Positions 8,954-18,151 of a stretch of 64,000 nucleotides of DNA are shown one piece after another; positions within the stretch are counted from its first letter, which is position 1, and each line of letters begins with the position of its first letter. The translations under genes were made by a program, and so were the position numbers. The notes beneath the pieces were generated by a model. The model searched no databases. It was not told the origin of the DNA and saw only the letters and a program-made list of their open reading frames with translations. The DNA comes from Lachnospiraceae bacterium (GTDB lineage: Bacteria > Bacillota > Clostridia > Lachnospirales > Lachnospiraceae): the NCBI GenBank assembly GCA_015057325.1, contig SVEQ01000002.1, forward strand, positions 186,001-250,000, read 5' to 3'.

Positions 8954-10300
8954 TCAAAATCCCATGCTTTTAAGCTTTGCAACCAATTGAACATAGAACT
9001 CTCTTACGTCAAATCCGTCAAAATTCTCACGGTTAAGATCGATCATATCGCCATGCGATATTCCGCGCTTTCCCTTTACAGTAAGGAAGTTGTATTCCTC
9101 TCCCCATTTAAATGAGTTCTCTCCGACAAGTCCGTCATTAGCACCGTCAAATGCATTTACCAAATGATATGAAAAATTAAGTGGAAATCTTCCGCTGCCT
9201 GCTTTGTTAAGTTTTGAACCGATACTTTGATAATATACTCCCTCAACATTTGGCAACTCTTCGTTACGTTTCTTGCAGGCTGTTGCCGTAAGGTCTGTTA
9301 CGGCTTTAATGAAATCAGGGTCATGATCTCCCAAACGCTTAAGTGCACCATTATATGTATTGGCAATCACTTCTTTTTTTCCTTCCGAAATCTTTGAAAG
9401 AAGATAATCCGCAAACTCACATCCTCGATGAGGTGTATTGATTGTTGTAAGGGACGCAACATGCTCTTTAATTCCCGGAATGTTAAGTGCATATCTGCTG
9501 TCTAATCCACCTTTGGAATGAGCAATTATATTAACTTTCTCACAATCATACTCTTTGCATATTTCAAGAATCTTGTCTGCAACTTCCTGCCCGCATTCTG
9601 CAACCGATGATGCCGACTGCTGTTGTCCGTAGAATATTGTTGCACCATTTTCCTCGAGTTCTTTCGGGATTCTTCCCCAGTAATTAAGATATCTGAAATC
9701 TCTGAAAAACACGCCGTGAACGAGAAGAATCGGATACTTCGTAGCACATATTCTATCGTCATGACGCTTTGCATTTTCGATAATCTTGTTATTCTCAACT
9801 TCTACTTCACGTCCAACAGTTTTGATTATGATTCCAAGAACAATAAGATGCGCAATCGGAATCATTCCGCATATAAGTCCCCATATGCGAATTCGAAATC
9901 CCAACTGTTCCGAAGTTAAGTATACTCTTATAATTCCGTTCCAAAAAACAGTATTCTCTATAAGAACAAGCATAAGTATATTGGCTATCCACAATTTATA
10001 ACTGATTGTTACAGTATTAAATGCGCCCAATAATCCGGCTATACTATAGATTACTCCAACAGTTGTTGAAACAATAAAAATGATTAACAACTCATGGCCT
10101 TTTGCACATCCCCTTAACCTTTTTGTTTCGGGCTTTTTGCAAGCGTACAAAGGATTAATATTAATTAAAATAAACCAAGCAACGAGTAATAAAATTACCG
10201 GCACTTTGTATCTATCAACATTAAATATCTTAACCAATGTTAAAACATCAGCCAACAACAGTACCACAATAGTGTTAATCATTCTTATAAAGTATTTCAT
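8954..10300 (-). CDS. Membrane-anchored alpha/beta-hydrolase, triacylglycerol lipase-like (448 aa)
   Basis: About residues 10-160 hold four or five membrane segments. A lipase-type alpha/beta-hydrolase domain follows, with YPILLVHG (oxyanion hole, 189-196) and the nucleophile elbow AHSKGG, Ser at 262. The first glycine of GxSxG is Ala, as in many bacterial lipases. The later NAFDGANDGLVG and GISHGDMID segments supply plausible catalytic Asp and His. The ATG at 10300 has a spaced AGGGGAAGAG site; a TTG seven codons upstream is less likely. It follows nadC by 29 bp and may share its transcript. Substrate (membrane lipid or acyl ester) is unknown. Confidence 0.75.
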   Translation of the reverse strand: MKYFIRMINTIVVLLLADVLTLVKIFNVDRYKVPVILLLVAWFILININPLYACKKPETKRLRGCAKGHELLIIFIVSTTVGVIYSIAGLLGAFNTVTISYKLWIANILMLVLIENTVFWNGIIRVYLTSEQLGFRIRIWGLICGMIPIAHLIVLGIIIKTVGREVEVENNKIIENAKRHDDRICATKYPILLVHGVFFRDFRYLNYWGRIPKELEENGATIFYGQQQSASSVAECGQEVADKILEICKEYDCEKVNIIAHSKGGLDSRYALNIPGIKEHVASLTTINTPHRGCEFADYLLSKISEGKKEVIANTYNGALKRLGDHDPDFIKAVTDLTATACKKRNEELPNVEGVYYQSIGSKLNKAGSGRFPLNFSYHLVNAFDGANDGLVGENSFKWGEEYNFLTVKGKRGISHGDMIDLNRENFDGFDVREFYVQLVAKLKSMGF

Positions 10301-10329
10301 ATATTCTCTTCCCCTAAACAAGCCCTACT

Positions 10330-11178
10330 TTAAATCGCATGAAGATTCTTAAGCGACAAATCAAGTATCGGTGCAGAATGTGTAAGTGCACCGGATGATA
10401 TATAGTCAACTCCGATATCGATAAGATTTGCAACATTTTCCTTTGTTACATTACCGGAACATTCTGTTTCAGCTTTGCCGTCAATAATCTTGATAGCTTC
10501 CTTCATAGTATCTTTGTCCATGTTATCAAGCATGATGATATCGGCACCTGCCTCAACAGCTTCCTTAACCATGGTTAAATTCTCTACTTCAACTTCTATT
10601 TTTCTTACAAACGGTGCATACTCCTTAGCCATTGCAACAGCCTCTTTGACGCCACCTGCAGCTCCAATATGATTGTCTTTTAAAAGTATTCCGTCTGACA
10701 AGTTGTATCTGTGATTATATCCTCCACCGACTTTAACCGCATACTTCTCAAAAACACGCATATTAGGTGTTGTCTTTCTTGTATCAAGAAGCTTTGTCTT
10801 ACTTCCCTTAAGAAGAACTGCAATCGAATGTGTATAAGTTGCAATTCCACTCATTCTCTGCAAGTAGTTAAGAGCTGTTCTCTCGCCTTCAAGAAGAACT
10901 CTTATATCACCTTTGATGACTCCAAGAAGTTGTCCGCTCTTAACTTCATCACCGTCTTTTGCCTTGATATCAAACTCTGTCTTTGCATCTAACAACTCAA
11001 ATACTCTGCAAAATACAGAAAGTCCTGCAATAATACCGTCCTGTTTGCATATAAGTTCAACCTGTCCTAACTGATAATTAGGCATTACCGAGTTAGTAGT
11101 TATATCCTCACTTGTTATATCCTCGCGAAGAGCCTGAAGTATCAGGTTGTCTACATTTAAGTTCATTAATTCTCTCAT
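10330..11178 (-). CDS. nadC: Nicotinate-nucleotide pyrophosphorylase (carboxylating)
   Basis: Transfers phosphoribosyl from PRPP to quinolinate with decarboxylation, giving nicotinate mononucleotide in de novo NAD synthesis. Length (282 aa) and conserved segments fit the family: ERTALNYLQRMSGIAT, TKLLDTRKTTPNMR, KYAVKVGGGYNHRYNLSDGILLKDNHI, and the C-terminal GVDYISSGALTHSAP. The start has GGAGG nine bp upstream. It lies 47 bp downstream of nadB. nadA, the quinolinate synthase that should act between them, is not in this window. Confidence 0.96.
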   Translation of the reverse strand: MRELMNLNVDNLILQALREDITSEDITTNSVMPNYQLGQVELICKQDGIIAGLSVFCRVFELLDAKTEFDIKAKDGDEVKSGQLLGVIKGDIRVLLEGERTALNYLQRMSGIATYTHSIAVLLKGSKTKLLDTRKTTPNMRVFEKYAVKVGGGYNHRYNLSDGILLKDNHIGAAGGVKEAVAMAKEYAPFVRKIEVEVENLTMVKEAVEAGADIIMLDNMDKDTMKEAIKIIDGKAETECSGNVTKENVANLIDIGVDYISSGALTHSAPILDLSLKNLHAI

Positions 11179-11225
11179 TTAACTTATCCTCCAAAATCTG
11201 TTAATTCTTATACTCTTATGAAATA

Positions 11226-12617
11226 TTATCCGTTAAAACCAGGTCTTACCTGTTCTCTAGCAAGATAGAAATAATCCTTCGACACATCTACATAGGTTTT
11301 ATCAGGTACATAACCTTCACTGCCCGCTTTTTCAAAGTAATCCTCGCACCAAGAATGGTCTATTGCCTCATAATTATTGGCAATGTCCTCGGCACCACGT
11401 TTAGCCCATACAAGACTTTCAAGAAGTGAATTACTTGCAAGACGATTAGCTCCGTGAACTCCGTTACATGCAGTTTCTCCCGCTGCATAAAGCCTTCCCA
11501 TTGATGTATGTCCGTCAAGGTCAACCTTGACTCCACCCATAAAATAGTGCTGTGCAGGAACAACCGGAATAGGCTCCTTTGTTATGTCGTAGCCCTGCTC
11601 GATACAGGTCTTGTATATATTAGGGAAACGATGTTTTACCTCTTCCGCATCAAGATGCGTAACGGAAAGTCTTACATGGTCTGTTCCCTCTTTTGCCATC
11701 TGTTCCTTGATTTTCTCGGTCAGTCTGTCTCGCGGAAGCAACTCATCAACAAATCGGTTACCGTCCTTATCAAGAAGAATTGCACCCTCGCCTCTTACCG
11801 ACTCGGATATAAGAAAACGTCTGCCTGTAATCTTAGCAAACAAAGTAGTCGGATGAAGCTGAACATAGCTGATATCCTTTAACTCTATGTTATGCTTTGT
11901 AGATATCGCAACCGTATCTCCCGTTAAATGTCTGAAATTAGTGGAATGTTTGTAGAGTCCTCCGACGCCACCGCAAGCCCAAATAACATAGTCGCTGTAT
12001 ATCTTCATGACTTTAATATCGCCAACACCACTGTCATTTGATGTTTCATTTACTATCTCAACACTTCCATCAATTGCAAGACTGTCACACGCACCATGCA
12101 CATTATCATTGCAAGAAACCATAACACCGTAACATACATTGTCTTTTTCCAATATATCCACCATGGTTGTATGTTCAAATATAGAAATGTTATCTCTTTC
12201 TTTAACTCTTGCAAGCAGTTTTGAAGTAATCTCTTTTCCCGTAAGATCCTCATGATGAAGAATACGCGAAGCGGTATGAGCACCCTCTTTTGTATAAGTG
12301 AACTCACCCTGCTTTCTTTCAAACTCTACACCGAAATCAACAAGTTCACGAATGATATCCTGCGACGAACGAATCATAAGTTCTACCGCTGCCCTGTCAT
12401 TTTTGTAATGTCCTGCACGCATTGTGTCCTCGAAAAATGCAGCATAATCATCCTCATTTTTGAGCACGCAAATACCACCCTGTGCCAGATATGAATCACA
12501 TTCCTCCATATCGCCCTTGGTGATTATTGCAATATCCTTATCCTTTGGTAAATGCAGTGCCGCAAATAGACCTGCAACACCATTTCCTACGATAACTACA
12601 TCATAGTTCTTCTTCAA
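11226..12617 (-). CDS. nadB: L-aspartate oxidase
   Basis: FAD enzyme that oxidises aspartate to iminoaspartate, the first step of de novo NAD synthesis. The dinucleotide-binding GNGVAG (residues 11-16) is at the N-terminus, followed by the fumarate reductase/succinate dehydrogenase-like signatures YLAQGGI, HHEDLTGKEI and GRLYAAGETACNGVHGANRLASNSLLE. At 463 aa it is shorter than the roughly 540 aa of E. coli NadB; the C-terminal helical domain is trimmed to a short tail. The start codon is TTG with GAGGATATAACA upstream. It is followed by nadC and preceded by a small acidic protein gene and argH. Confidence 0.93.
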   Translation of the reverse strand: MKKNYDVVIVGNGVAGLFAALHLPKDKDIAIITKGDMEECDSYLAQGGICVLKNEDDYAAFFEDTMRAGHYKNDRAAVELMIRSSQDIIRELVDFGVEFERKQGEFTYTKEGAHTASRILHHEDLTGKEITSKLLARVKERDNISIFEHTTMVDILEKDNVCYGVMVSCNDNVHGACDSLAIDGSVEIVNETSNDSGVGDIKVMKIYSDYVIWACGGVGGLYKHSTNFRHLTGDTVAISTKHNIELKDISYVQLHPTTLFAKITGRRFLISESVRGEGAILLDKDGNRFVDELLPRDRLTEKIKEQMAKEGTDHVRLSVTHLDAEEVKHRFPNIYKTCIEQGYDITKEPIPVVPAQHYFMGGVKVDLDGHTSMGRLYAAGETACNGVHGANRLASNSLLESLVWAKRGAEDIANNYEAIDHSWCEDYFEKAGSEGYVPDKTYVDVSKDYFYLAREQVRPGFNG

Positions 12618-12689
12618 TGTTATATCCTCATTTTATCTGTTATTGTCTTATTCCGAATCCATTTAATATCTTTATCTGTCAAGCAGTAA

Positions 12690-12944
12690 TTACTGTTCAT
12701 CTTCCTCTGGCTTGATATCATCATCATTACCAAGATCATCATAATTATCAAAAAGTACCGGCTCAGAAAAATCATACGAATCAATATTACCGTATACCTT
12801 ACGAACCTGCTCATCCACCTCATCCTTGAGAGGTTGTAACTTTTCTACAGGAACGCCCAACATCATTGAAACCTCATTGATGTCTATCTTTCCCTGCAAC
12901 ATTCTTTTTGCAGCATCTAATGTTGCCTTGTCTGTGTTATTCAT
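12690..12944 (-). CDS. Small acidic protein of unknown function (84 aa)
   Basis: Not assignable to a named family. Residues 1-50 look helical (TLDAAKRMLQGKIDINEVSMMLGVPVEKLQPL), a pattern resembling a short DNA- or protein-binding helix pair, and the C-terminal third is strongly acidic (DNYDDLGNDDDIKPEEDEQ). GAGGTAG ribosome-binding site upstream of the ATG. It sits between argH (44-bp gap) and nadB (72-bp gap) on the same strand, so it is likely cotranscribed. Confidence 0.6.
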   Translation of the reverse strand: MNNTDKATLDAAKRMLQGKIDINEVSMMLGVPVEKLQPLKDEVDEQVRKVYGNIDSYDFSEPVLFDNYDDLGNDDDIKPEEDEQ

Positions 12945-12988
12945 AACTACTACCTCTATTCTCTCAAATTATTCCATCCATTATAACG

Positions 12989-14368
12989 TTATATCCCTTT
13001 CAGATATTCCTCATTTATTGCGATAACTTTCTCCATAGAAGTACGACTTGGTGCACCTATAGTCTCGCGTTTTTCCACACAAGTCTTTAAGCTTATCGCC
13101 TCGTAAATATCATCTTCAAAAACGGGCGAAATCTTCTTGTACTCCTCAAGGCTCATATCATCAAGCGAAATATTCTTATCAATACAATAAAGCACAAGCT
13201 GACCGACAATACCATGTGCATCACGGAACGGAACACCCTTACCTACAAGATAATCAGCAGCATCTGTCGCATTGGTAAAGCCCTTCTTTGCACTCTCTTC
13301 CATGGTTGCTTTATTAACACTCATAGTTTTAATCATTCCGGTAAATAACGCAAGACAGCCTTTAACCGTATCAATTGCGTCGAATGTAAACTCTTTATCC
13401 TCCTGCATATCTTTGTTGTATGCAAGCGGAATACCCTTCATTGTTGTAAGCATCTGCATAAGAGCACCGTACACTCTGCCTGCCTTACCTCTTACAAGCT
13501 CCGCAATATCCGGATTCTTCTTCTGTGGCATTATCGAACTACCGGTACTATACGCATCATCTAACTCAACAAAACCATACTCATTCGAGTTCCAGATAAT
13601 AATCTCCTCTGAAAATCTGCTTAAATGAACCATTATCGTTGACATTGCTGACAAAAGTTCGATAACATAATCTCTGTCGGACACCGAATCCATGCTGTTT
13701 AAAGTTGCTCCTTTAAAGCCAAGAAGCTCTGCTGTCATTTCACGGTCTAACGGATATGTTGTTCCCGCAAGCGCTCCGGCACCAAGTGGACAATAATTCA
13801 TTCTCTCGTGTATATCACAAAGTCTTCCGTAGTCTCTCTTAAACATTTCCATATATGCTCCAAAATGATGAGCAAGTGTTATAGGCTGAGCCTTCTGTAA
13901 ATGTGTAAAGCCCGGCATAAATGTATCAAGATGCTCCTTCATAAGACCATGAAGAACCACCATAAGATCTTTGACAAGTTCCTTTAAGTTCTCAATCTCT
14001 TTTCTGGTATAGAGTCTCATATCAAGAGCAACCTGGTCATTTCTTGAACGTCCTGTATGAAGCTTCTTGCCGGCATCCCCTATTCTATCAATAAGATTAG
14101 CCTCAACAAAACTATGGATATCCTCGTACTCTGATGTAATCTCAAGTTTTCCACTCTCTACATCCTTTAAAATACCGGTAAGTCCCGAAAGAATCTCATC
14201 ACGTTCTGCCTCTGTAAGCACACCTGTTGCAGCAAGCATTTTCACATGTGCCATGCTACCTTCTATGTCCTCTTTATAAAACTTCTGATCAAAGGTAATG
14301 GACGCATTAAAGTTATAAACCAACTGGTCTGTTTCCTTCGTGAAACGTCCTCCCCATAATTGTGCCAT
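12989..14368 (-). CDS. argH: Argininosuccinate lyase
   Basis: Cleaves argininosuccinate to arginine and fumarate, the last step of arginine synthesis. The 459-aa protein carries the fumarase/aspartase superfamily signature [12 protein letters not shown] (around residues 278-289, catalytic Ser in the flexible loop) and conserved N-terminal LWGGRF and [15 protein letters not shown]. Start ATG has AGGAGG nine bp upstream. No other arg genes are adjacent, although the fumarate produced can be recycled to the aspartate that nadB consumes. Confidence 0.97.
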   Translation of the reverse strand: MAQLWGGRFTKETDQLVYNFNASITFDQKFYKEDIEGSMAHVKMLAATGVLTEAERDEILSGLTGILKDVESGKLEITSEYEDIHSFVEANLIDRIGDAGKKLHTGRSRNDQVALDMRLYTRKEIENLKELVKDLMVVLHGLMKEHLDTFMPGFTHLQKAQPITLAHHFGAYMEMFKRDYGRLCDIHERMNYCPLGAGALAGTTYPLDREMTAELLGFKGATLNSMDSVSDRDYVIELLSAMSTIMVHLSRFSEEIIIWNSNEYGFVELDDAYSTGSSIMPQKKNPDIAELVRGKAGRVYGALMQMLTTMKGIPLAYNKDMQEDKEFTFDAIDTVKGCLALFTGMIKTMSVNKATMEESAKKGFTNATDAADYLVGKGVPFRDAHGIVGQLVLYCIDKNISLDDMSLEEYKKISPVFEDDIYEAISLKTCVEKRETIGAPSRTSMEKVIAINEEYLKGI

Positions 14369-14410
14369 GGTAGTGTCCTCCTAAATGTATGTAATATCAT
14401 TTTTAAACAT

Positions 14411-14450
14411 AAAAACCCACGAACATTTTACTATGTTTATGGGTTTTTTT
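14411..14450 (-). terminator. Terminator after the macrodomain gene
   Basis: Imperfect 12-bp stem (14414-14425 with 14434-14445) followed by five T on the minus strand and seven T on the plus strand. It separates the Nudix-macrodomain operon from argH. Confidence 0.65.
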
Positions 14451-14480
14451 CAATAAAAAAAGCGATTTAAGTATAATGTG

Positions 14481-15320
14481 TTAATGTTTGAAAAATCTTT
14501 CAAACGTCCTGTAATTTATATCGTCGTCAGCTCTGCAATATACAGCAAATTCTATATTCTTAAAAGCTTTAAGATAATCCTTAATCACATTATACGCTGC
14601 CTGTGCTACTACATTAGGATTATTTTTAAATGCACCACATCCGAAGGCACCAAGGATTATCGTATCAGCACTTTCATTTACAGCCACATCAAGAATACGT
14701 CTTAAACGTTTCTCATGTATTGCAAGAAGTTCCTTATCAGATACCTTAATCCTCTTATTTCCGTCACCCGAATTATACCCATTACTTGGTTTATCCCTAA
14801 GATTTGGTGCCGCACAGGTTATCACATCAACGTAATACCAGTCACTTTCTTTCATCAAAACAGGATTTGCAGTATCTGATTTGAATACCGCAACATTCGG
14901 CGTGTAGATTATATCATCATTATGGATTGGATTTCTTTCATTTCGATGTGGTGTATAAAAACCATTCCACATCAACGGTGTATTAAGGGAGAAATATAAG
15001 CCTGAACATCTGCAAATACATTCCTCCTGGGCATTTGCCCCCTTTGTCACACCACCACCCGGATTAGAAGCCGACGCAAAGTTATGTACAACAACCTTTC
15101 CAGCCTTATATGCTTTTGCAGCGTCAAGTGTTCTTTTTTTAGATACAGTCACCTTAGCATTTTCTTCAAAGCGGTTAAGATTAGGGGTTGCTACTTTGTC
15201 ATTTTCCAATATAAGTTTCTGCCCGCCAGTTGAGTTCTTAACTGCCTCCGATAATTTACTATTTGTTTTACAAAGTTTTTCCGTATCCTCAAACAAAGCA
15301 ACATTTTCACTTCTTCCCAT
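14481..15320 (-). CDS. TIGR02452 family microbial PARG-like macrodomain protein (279 aa)
   Basis: Contains the bacterial-type poly(ADP-ribose) glycohydrolase signature GGGVTKGANAQEE (about residues 88-100), with the preceding VHNFASASNP and following CICRCSGLY that define TIGR02452. Members bind ADP-ribose and some remove ADP-ribosyl groups from proteins. The Gln-Glu-Glu catalytic pair is intact, so activity is expected. It lies 27 bp downstream of a Nudix/NrtR-like regulator, and the two form an operon centred on ADP-ribose or NAD turnover. No ADP-ribosyltransferase is visible nearby, so the biological substrate is unknown. Confidence 0.85.
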   Translation of the reverse strand: MGRSENVALFEDTEKLCKTNSKLSEAVKNSTGGQKLILENDKVATPNLNRFEENAKVTVSKKRTLDAAKAYKAGKVVVHNFASASNPGGGVTKGANAQEECICRCSGLYFSLNTPLMWNGFYTPHRNERNPIHNDDIIYTPNVAVFKSDTANPVLMKESDWYYVDVITCAAPNLRDKPSNGYNSGDGNKRIKVSDKELLAIHEKRLRRILDVAVNESADTIILGAFGCGAFKNNPNVVAQAAYNVIKDYLKAFKNIEFAVYCRADDDINYRTFERFFKH

Positions 15321-15347
15321 ATTTATAGTCCCCTTTCAACAAATTAT

Positions 15348-16106
15348 TTATCGCTTGTAACTATAATGCATAACAGGTTTACCAACTCCGTGAACCTGTT
15401 TTCCAAGTTCCTTCAGTCTTTTGTCATACCTGTTCTTCATCGTCTTTACAAAATATGACCTCTCATATTCATGCCCCGAAATAGTATCATATATCGCTTT
15501 AAGTTGAGGCATTGTAAAATTCTTCATGTTAGGCAGAAATTGAAATGCTATATCCGTGTAATCAAGCTTCCCTCTTAATCTCTCAATCGCCATATCAATT
15601 ATCCTATAGTGGTCAAATGCAATATCTGATTCCTGAAGTAGCAAACCAATATCATCATTTTCAAAATACCAGCTGTCATTCTTTCTGATAACATCAACCA
15701 ATGCTGCATTTTTAGCGTCATCACCTGATTTTATGTTTAATTTATCGAATGGCACCATTGCAATATAGGCTGTTGTAATTACCCACCCTCTCGGATCTCT
15801 TCCTTTTTCAGAAAATGTGTATAGCTGTTCCAAATAAACACCCTCAACTCCCGTTTCCTCCATCAATTCTCTACGTGCCGTGTCGAGTAATGATTCATCT
15901 GACGCTGCAAAACCACCTGGAAGAGCCCATTTATTCAAGTATGGATGATTTCCTCTCTGAATAAGCAAAAGTTTTAATTCTTTATTTTTAGGCACTACTG
16001 TAAAAACAAGGATATCTGCCGTAACAGAAGGTCTTTCATATTTTGTAAGATCATATTTTTCCAAAAACTCCTTTTCTGAACCGGTTGTTTCATATAACTC
16101 TGCCAT
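15348..16106 (-). CDS. Nudix hydrolase with NrtR-like C-terminal winged helix (252 aa)
   Basis: Residues 25-150 form a Nudix domain. The box GX5EX7REUXEEXGU is complete (GFAASDE then RRELMEETGV), so hydrolysis of a nucleoside diphosphate derivative such as ADP-ribose is possible. Residues 160-252 resemble the winged-helix DNA-binding part of NrtR, the ADP-ribose-responsive repressor of NAD genes. True NrtR regulators often have a decayed Nudix box; this one is intact, so it may be both enzyme and regulator. Two near-identical dyads bracket its own promoter, which fits autoregulation. It is followed by the macrodomain gene. Confidence 0.82.
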   Translation of the reverse strand: MAELYETTGSEKEFLEKYDLTKYERPSVTADILVFTVVPKNKELKLLLIQRGNHPYLNKWALPGGFAASDESLLDTARRELMEETGVEGVYLEQLYTFSEKGRDPRGWVITTAYIAMVPFDKLNIKSGDDAKNAALVDVIRKNDSWYFENDDIGLLLQESDIAFDHYRIIDMAIERLRGKLDYTDIAFQFLPNMKNFTMPQLKAIYDTISGHEYERSYFVKTMKNRYDKRLKELGKQVHGVGKPVMHYSYKR

Positions 16107-16123
16107 ATTTTTGTCTCCTTGAT

Positions 16124-16143
16124 TTGAGTAATGTTTACTCTTA
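16124..16143. promoter_or_regulatory. Operator-like dyad 1 of the Nudix-macrodomain operon
   Basis: Core GAGTAatgttTACTC (16126-16140) covers the expected transcription start just downstream of the -10 hexamer. The 20-bp extended site matches dyad 2 at 18 of 20 positions in the same orientation. Confidence 0.6.
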
Positions 16144-16148
16144 ATATA

Positions 16149-16177
16149 TTAATAACATATATTTTTGTGTTTGTAAA
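16149..16177 (-). promoter_or_regulatory. Promoter of the Nudix-macrodomain operon
   Basis: Minus strand TTTACA (16172-16177), 17-bp spacer, TATTAA (16149-16154). It lies between the two dyads. Confidence 0.65.
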
Positions 16178-16184
16178 GATTTTT

Positions 16185-16204
16185 TTGAGTATTTTTTACT
16201 CTTA
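16185..16204. promoter_or_regulatory. Operator-like dyad 2 of the Nudix-macrodomain operon
   Basis: Core GAGTAtttttTACTC (16187-16201) lies just upstream of the -35 hexamer, 61 bp from dyad 1, close to six helical turns, so that both sites face the same side of the DNA. Confidence 0.6.
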
Positions 16205-16220
16205 TTGTCATTTTAAAAAT

Positions 16221-16259
16221 TCCCTGATACGAATCTATAATAATTAAAAGTATCAGGGA
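16221..16259 (-). terminator. Terminator of the ABC-F gene
   Basis: Ten-bp stem TCCCTGATAC / GTATCAGGGA with a 19-nt loop, followed on the minus strand by ATTTTTAAAA. Confidence 0.65.
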
Positions 16260-16283
16260 TTATCATAATAATTTTCAGTTCTC

Positions 16284-18113
16284 TTATTGCATCTTTGAAA
16301 ACTTATCTACCATATCCTGCAATTCTACAAACCTATTGAGTTTTTGTTCAATCAACAATTCCAGTTCTTCTTTCTCTTTTGTAAGTTCTGTTAATTTAAC
16401 AAAATCTGTGGCAGTTTTCACAATAAGACTATCAAGTTCTTCATTTCTTTTTTCCATACTTTCAATTTCTTCTTCAATCGTATCATATTCCCTCTGTTCG
16501 TTAAATGAGAGCTTTGTTTTCTCCCTGGGTGCACGATACTTTTTATTTTTCTTTGAATCATTTTCCGCCTTATCGTTTTCATTGTTGATTTTACTAACAT
16601 CCCGCTGCGTATCCATCTGTTTCCTATGTTCAAGATACTCCGAATAACCGCCCTCACTTTGCTGTAATGTTGTACCTGACTCAAATGAGAAAATCCTTGT
16701 CACGACTCTGTCAAGGAAATACCTGTCATGCGATACCGTTAATACAATACCGGCAAAACTATCAAGATAGTCCTCAAGTATTCGCAACGTCATAATATCA
16801 AGATCATTTGTCGGCTCATCTAGTATCACTACATTAGGTGCTGTCATGAGCACTTTCAAAAGATAAAGTCTTCTTTTCTCTCCTCCCGACAATTTCTTTA
16901 AAGGTGCATACTGCATATCTGCATTAAATAAAAATCTCTCGCACATAGCCGAAGCAGAAACTGTACCTTCCGTTGTCTCAATATATTCTGCCGTCTCTTT
17001 GACATAGTCAATGACTCTCATCTCATCATCCCATGATGCCTTATCAAACTCATTTTCCTGTCCGAAATATCCTATTTTGATTGTTTGTCCGATATCAATA
17101 GATCCGCTGTCTATTTGAATGTCACCGATTATACACTTTAGAAGTGTTGATTTTCCACATCCGTTTGGCCCAATAATTCCAATTCTGTCTAACTTGTTAA
17201 ATGTATATGTGAAGTTCTCAAATAGAGTTCTGTCCCCGTATGCTTTGGAAATATCATCAAGAATAATGGTCTTATTACCCATACGCGAAGGCAGAGAACT
17301 TAGTTCAACAAAACGTTCTTCCTCCGGACGTTTTCTGTCACGCAGTTCTTCAAATCTTTTAATATGCGCTTTCTGTTTGGTTGAACGGGCCCTCGCACCT
17401 CTTCTTATCCACGCAAGATCTTTCTTAAACAACGTTGCAGCTTTTCTTTCAGCGGCTTTCTCATAATCAAGGCGCTGCTGTTTTAATTCAAGATAACCGG
17501 AATAATTAGCCGTATAACGGTATGCGTTTCCTTTATCAATCTCTATAATCTGATTGGTTACTTCATCAAGAAAGTATCTGTCATGAGTAACCATAAGAAT
17601 AGCACCATTGTATCTTTGCAAAAAGTTTTCCAGCCATTCTATCATTTCCGAATCCAGATGATTGGTTGGCTCATCTAAAATCAAAAGATCGGCAGGTGTC
17701 ATAATTGCAGACACCAATGCGGCTCTCTTCTTTTGTCCTCCGGATAACACAGACGGATTACATTCAGGATCATCAATTCCAAACTTTGCAAGGTTCGCTC
17801 TGATTTCACCCATTTTATCCCAATGATCATTACCTGCATATATCGCGTCGGTAATGTTCTCCAAAAGTGTTTTATTCATGTCAAACTGCGGATTTTGCGG
17901 AAGATAAGAAATCCTCACATCATTGCCTTTTACCAATTTGCCGTCATCAGCTTCAATAAGTCCCGCGGTAATTGCAAGCAAAGTGGATTTTCCTGTACCA
18001 TTTGCACCGACAACACCTATCTTATCCGAGTCGTCTATACCGATACACACATTATCCAAAACCGCTTTTTCCATATATGTTTTTGAAATATTTTCCAGAT
18101 TAAGTATATTCAA
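16284..18113 (-). CDS. ABC-F family ATPase, Uup/EttA-like (609 aa)
   Basis: Two ABC ATPase domains without membrane segments. The first has Walker A GANGTGKST (36-44) and signature LSGGQKKR. The second has GPNGCGKST and LSGGEKRR near residues 315-425. A charged coiled-coil C-terminus (about 520-609) is typical of Uup. ABC-F proteins act on ribosomes, in translation-factor or antibiotic-protection roles. The conserved linker between domains (about 240-290) is present and of ordinary length, arguing for a housekeeping Uup type rather than a specialised resistance protein. TTG start with GGGGAAAG site. Monocistronic with its own terminator. Confidence 0.88.
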   Translation of the reverse strand: MNILNLENISKTYMEKAVLDNVCIGIDDSDKIGVVGANGTGKSTLLAITAGLIEADDGKLVKGNDVRISYLPQNPQFDMNKTLLENITDAIYAGNDHWDKMGEIRANLAKFGIDDPECNPSVLSGGQKKRAALVSAIMTPADLLILDEPTNHLDSEMIEWLENFLQRYNGAILMVTHDRYFLDEVTNQIIEIDKGNAYRYTANYSGYLELKQQRLDYEKAAERKAATLFKKDLAWIRRGARARSTKQKAHIKRFEELRDRKRPEEERFVELSSLPSRMGNKTIILDDISKAYGDRTLFENFTYTFNKLDRIGIIGPNGCGKSTLLKCIIGDIQIDSGSIDIGQTIKIGYFGQENEFDKASWDDEMRVIDYVKETAEYIETTEGTVSASAMCERFLFNADMQYAPLKKLSGGEKRRLYLLKVLMTAPNVVILDEPTNDLDIMTLRILEDYLDSFAGIVLTVSHDRYFLDRVVTRIFSFESGTTLQQSEGGYSEYLEHRKQMDTQRDVSKINNENDKAENDSKKNKKYRAPREKTKLSFNEQREYDTIEEEIESMEKRNEELDSLIVKTATDFVKLTELTKEKEELELLIEQKLNRFVELQDMVDKFSKMQ

Positions 18114-18151
18114 AGTTCTTTCCCCTTAGTTGTTTTTGTTATTAGCAATTT

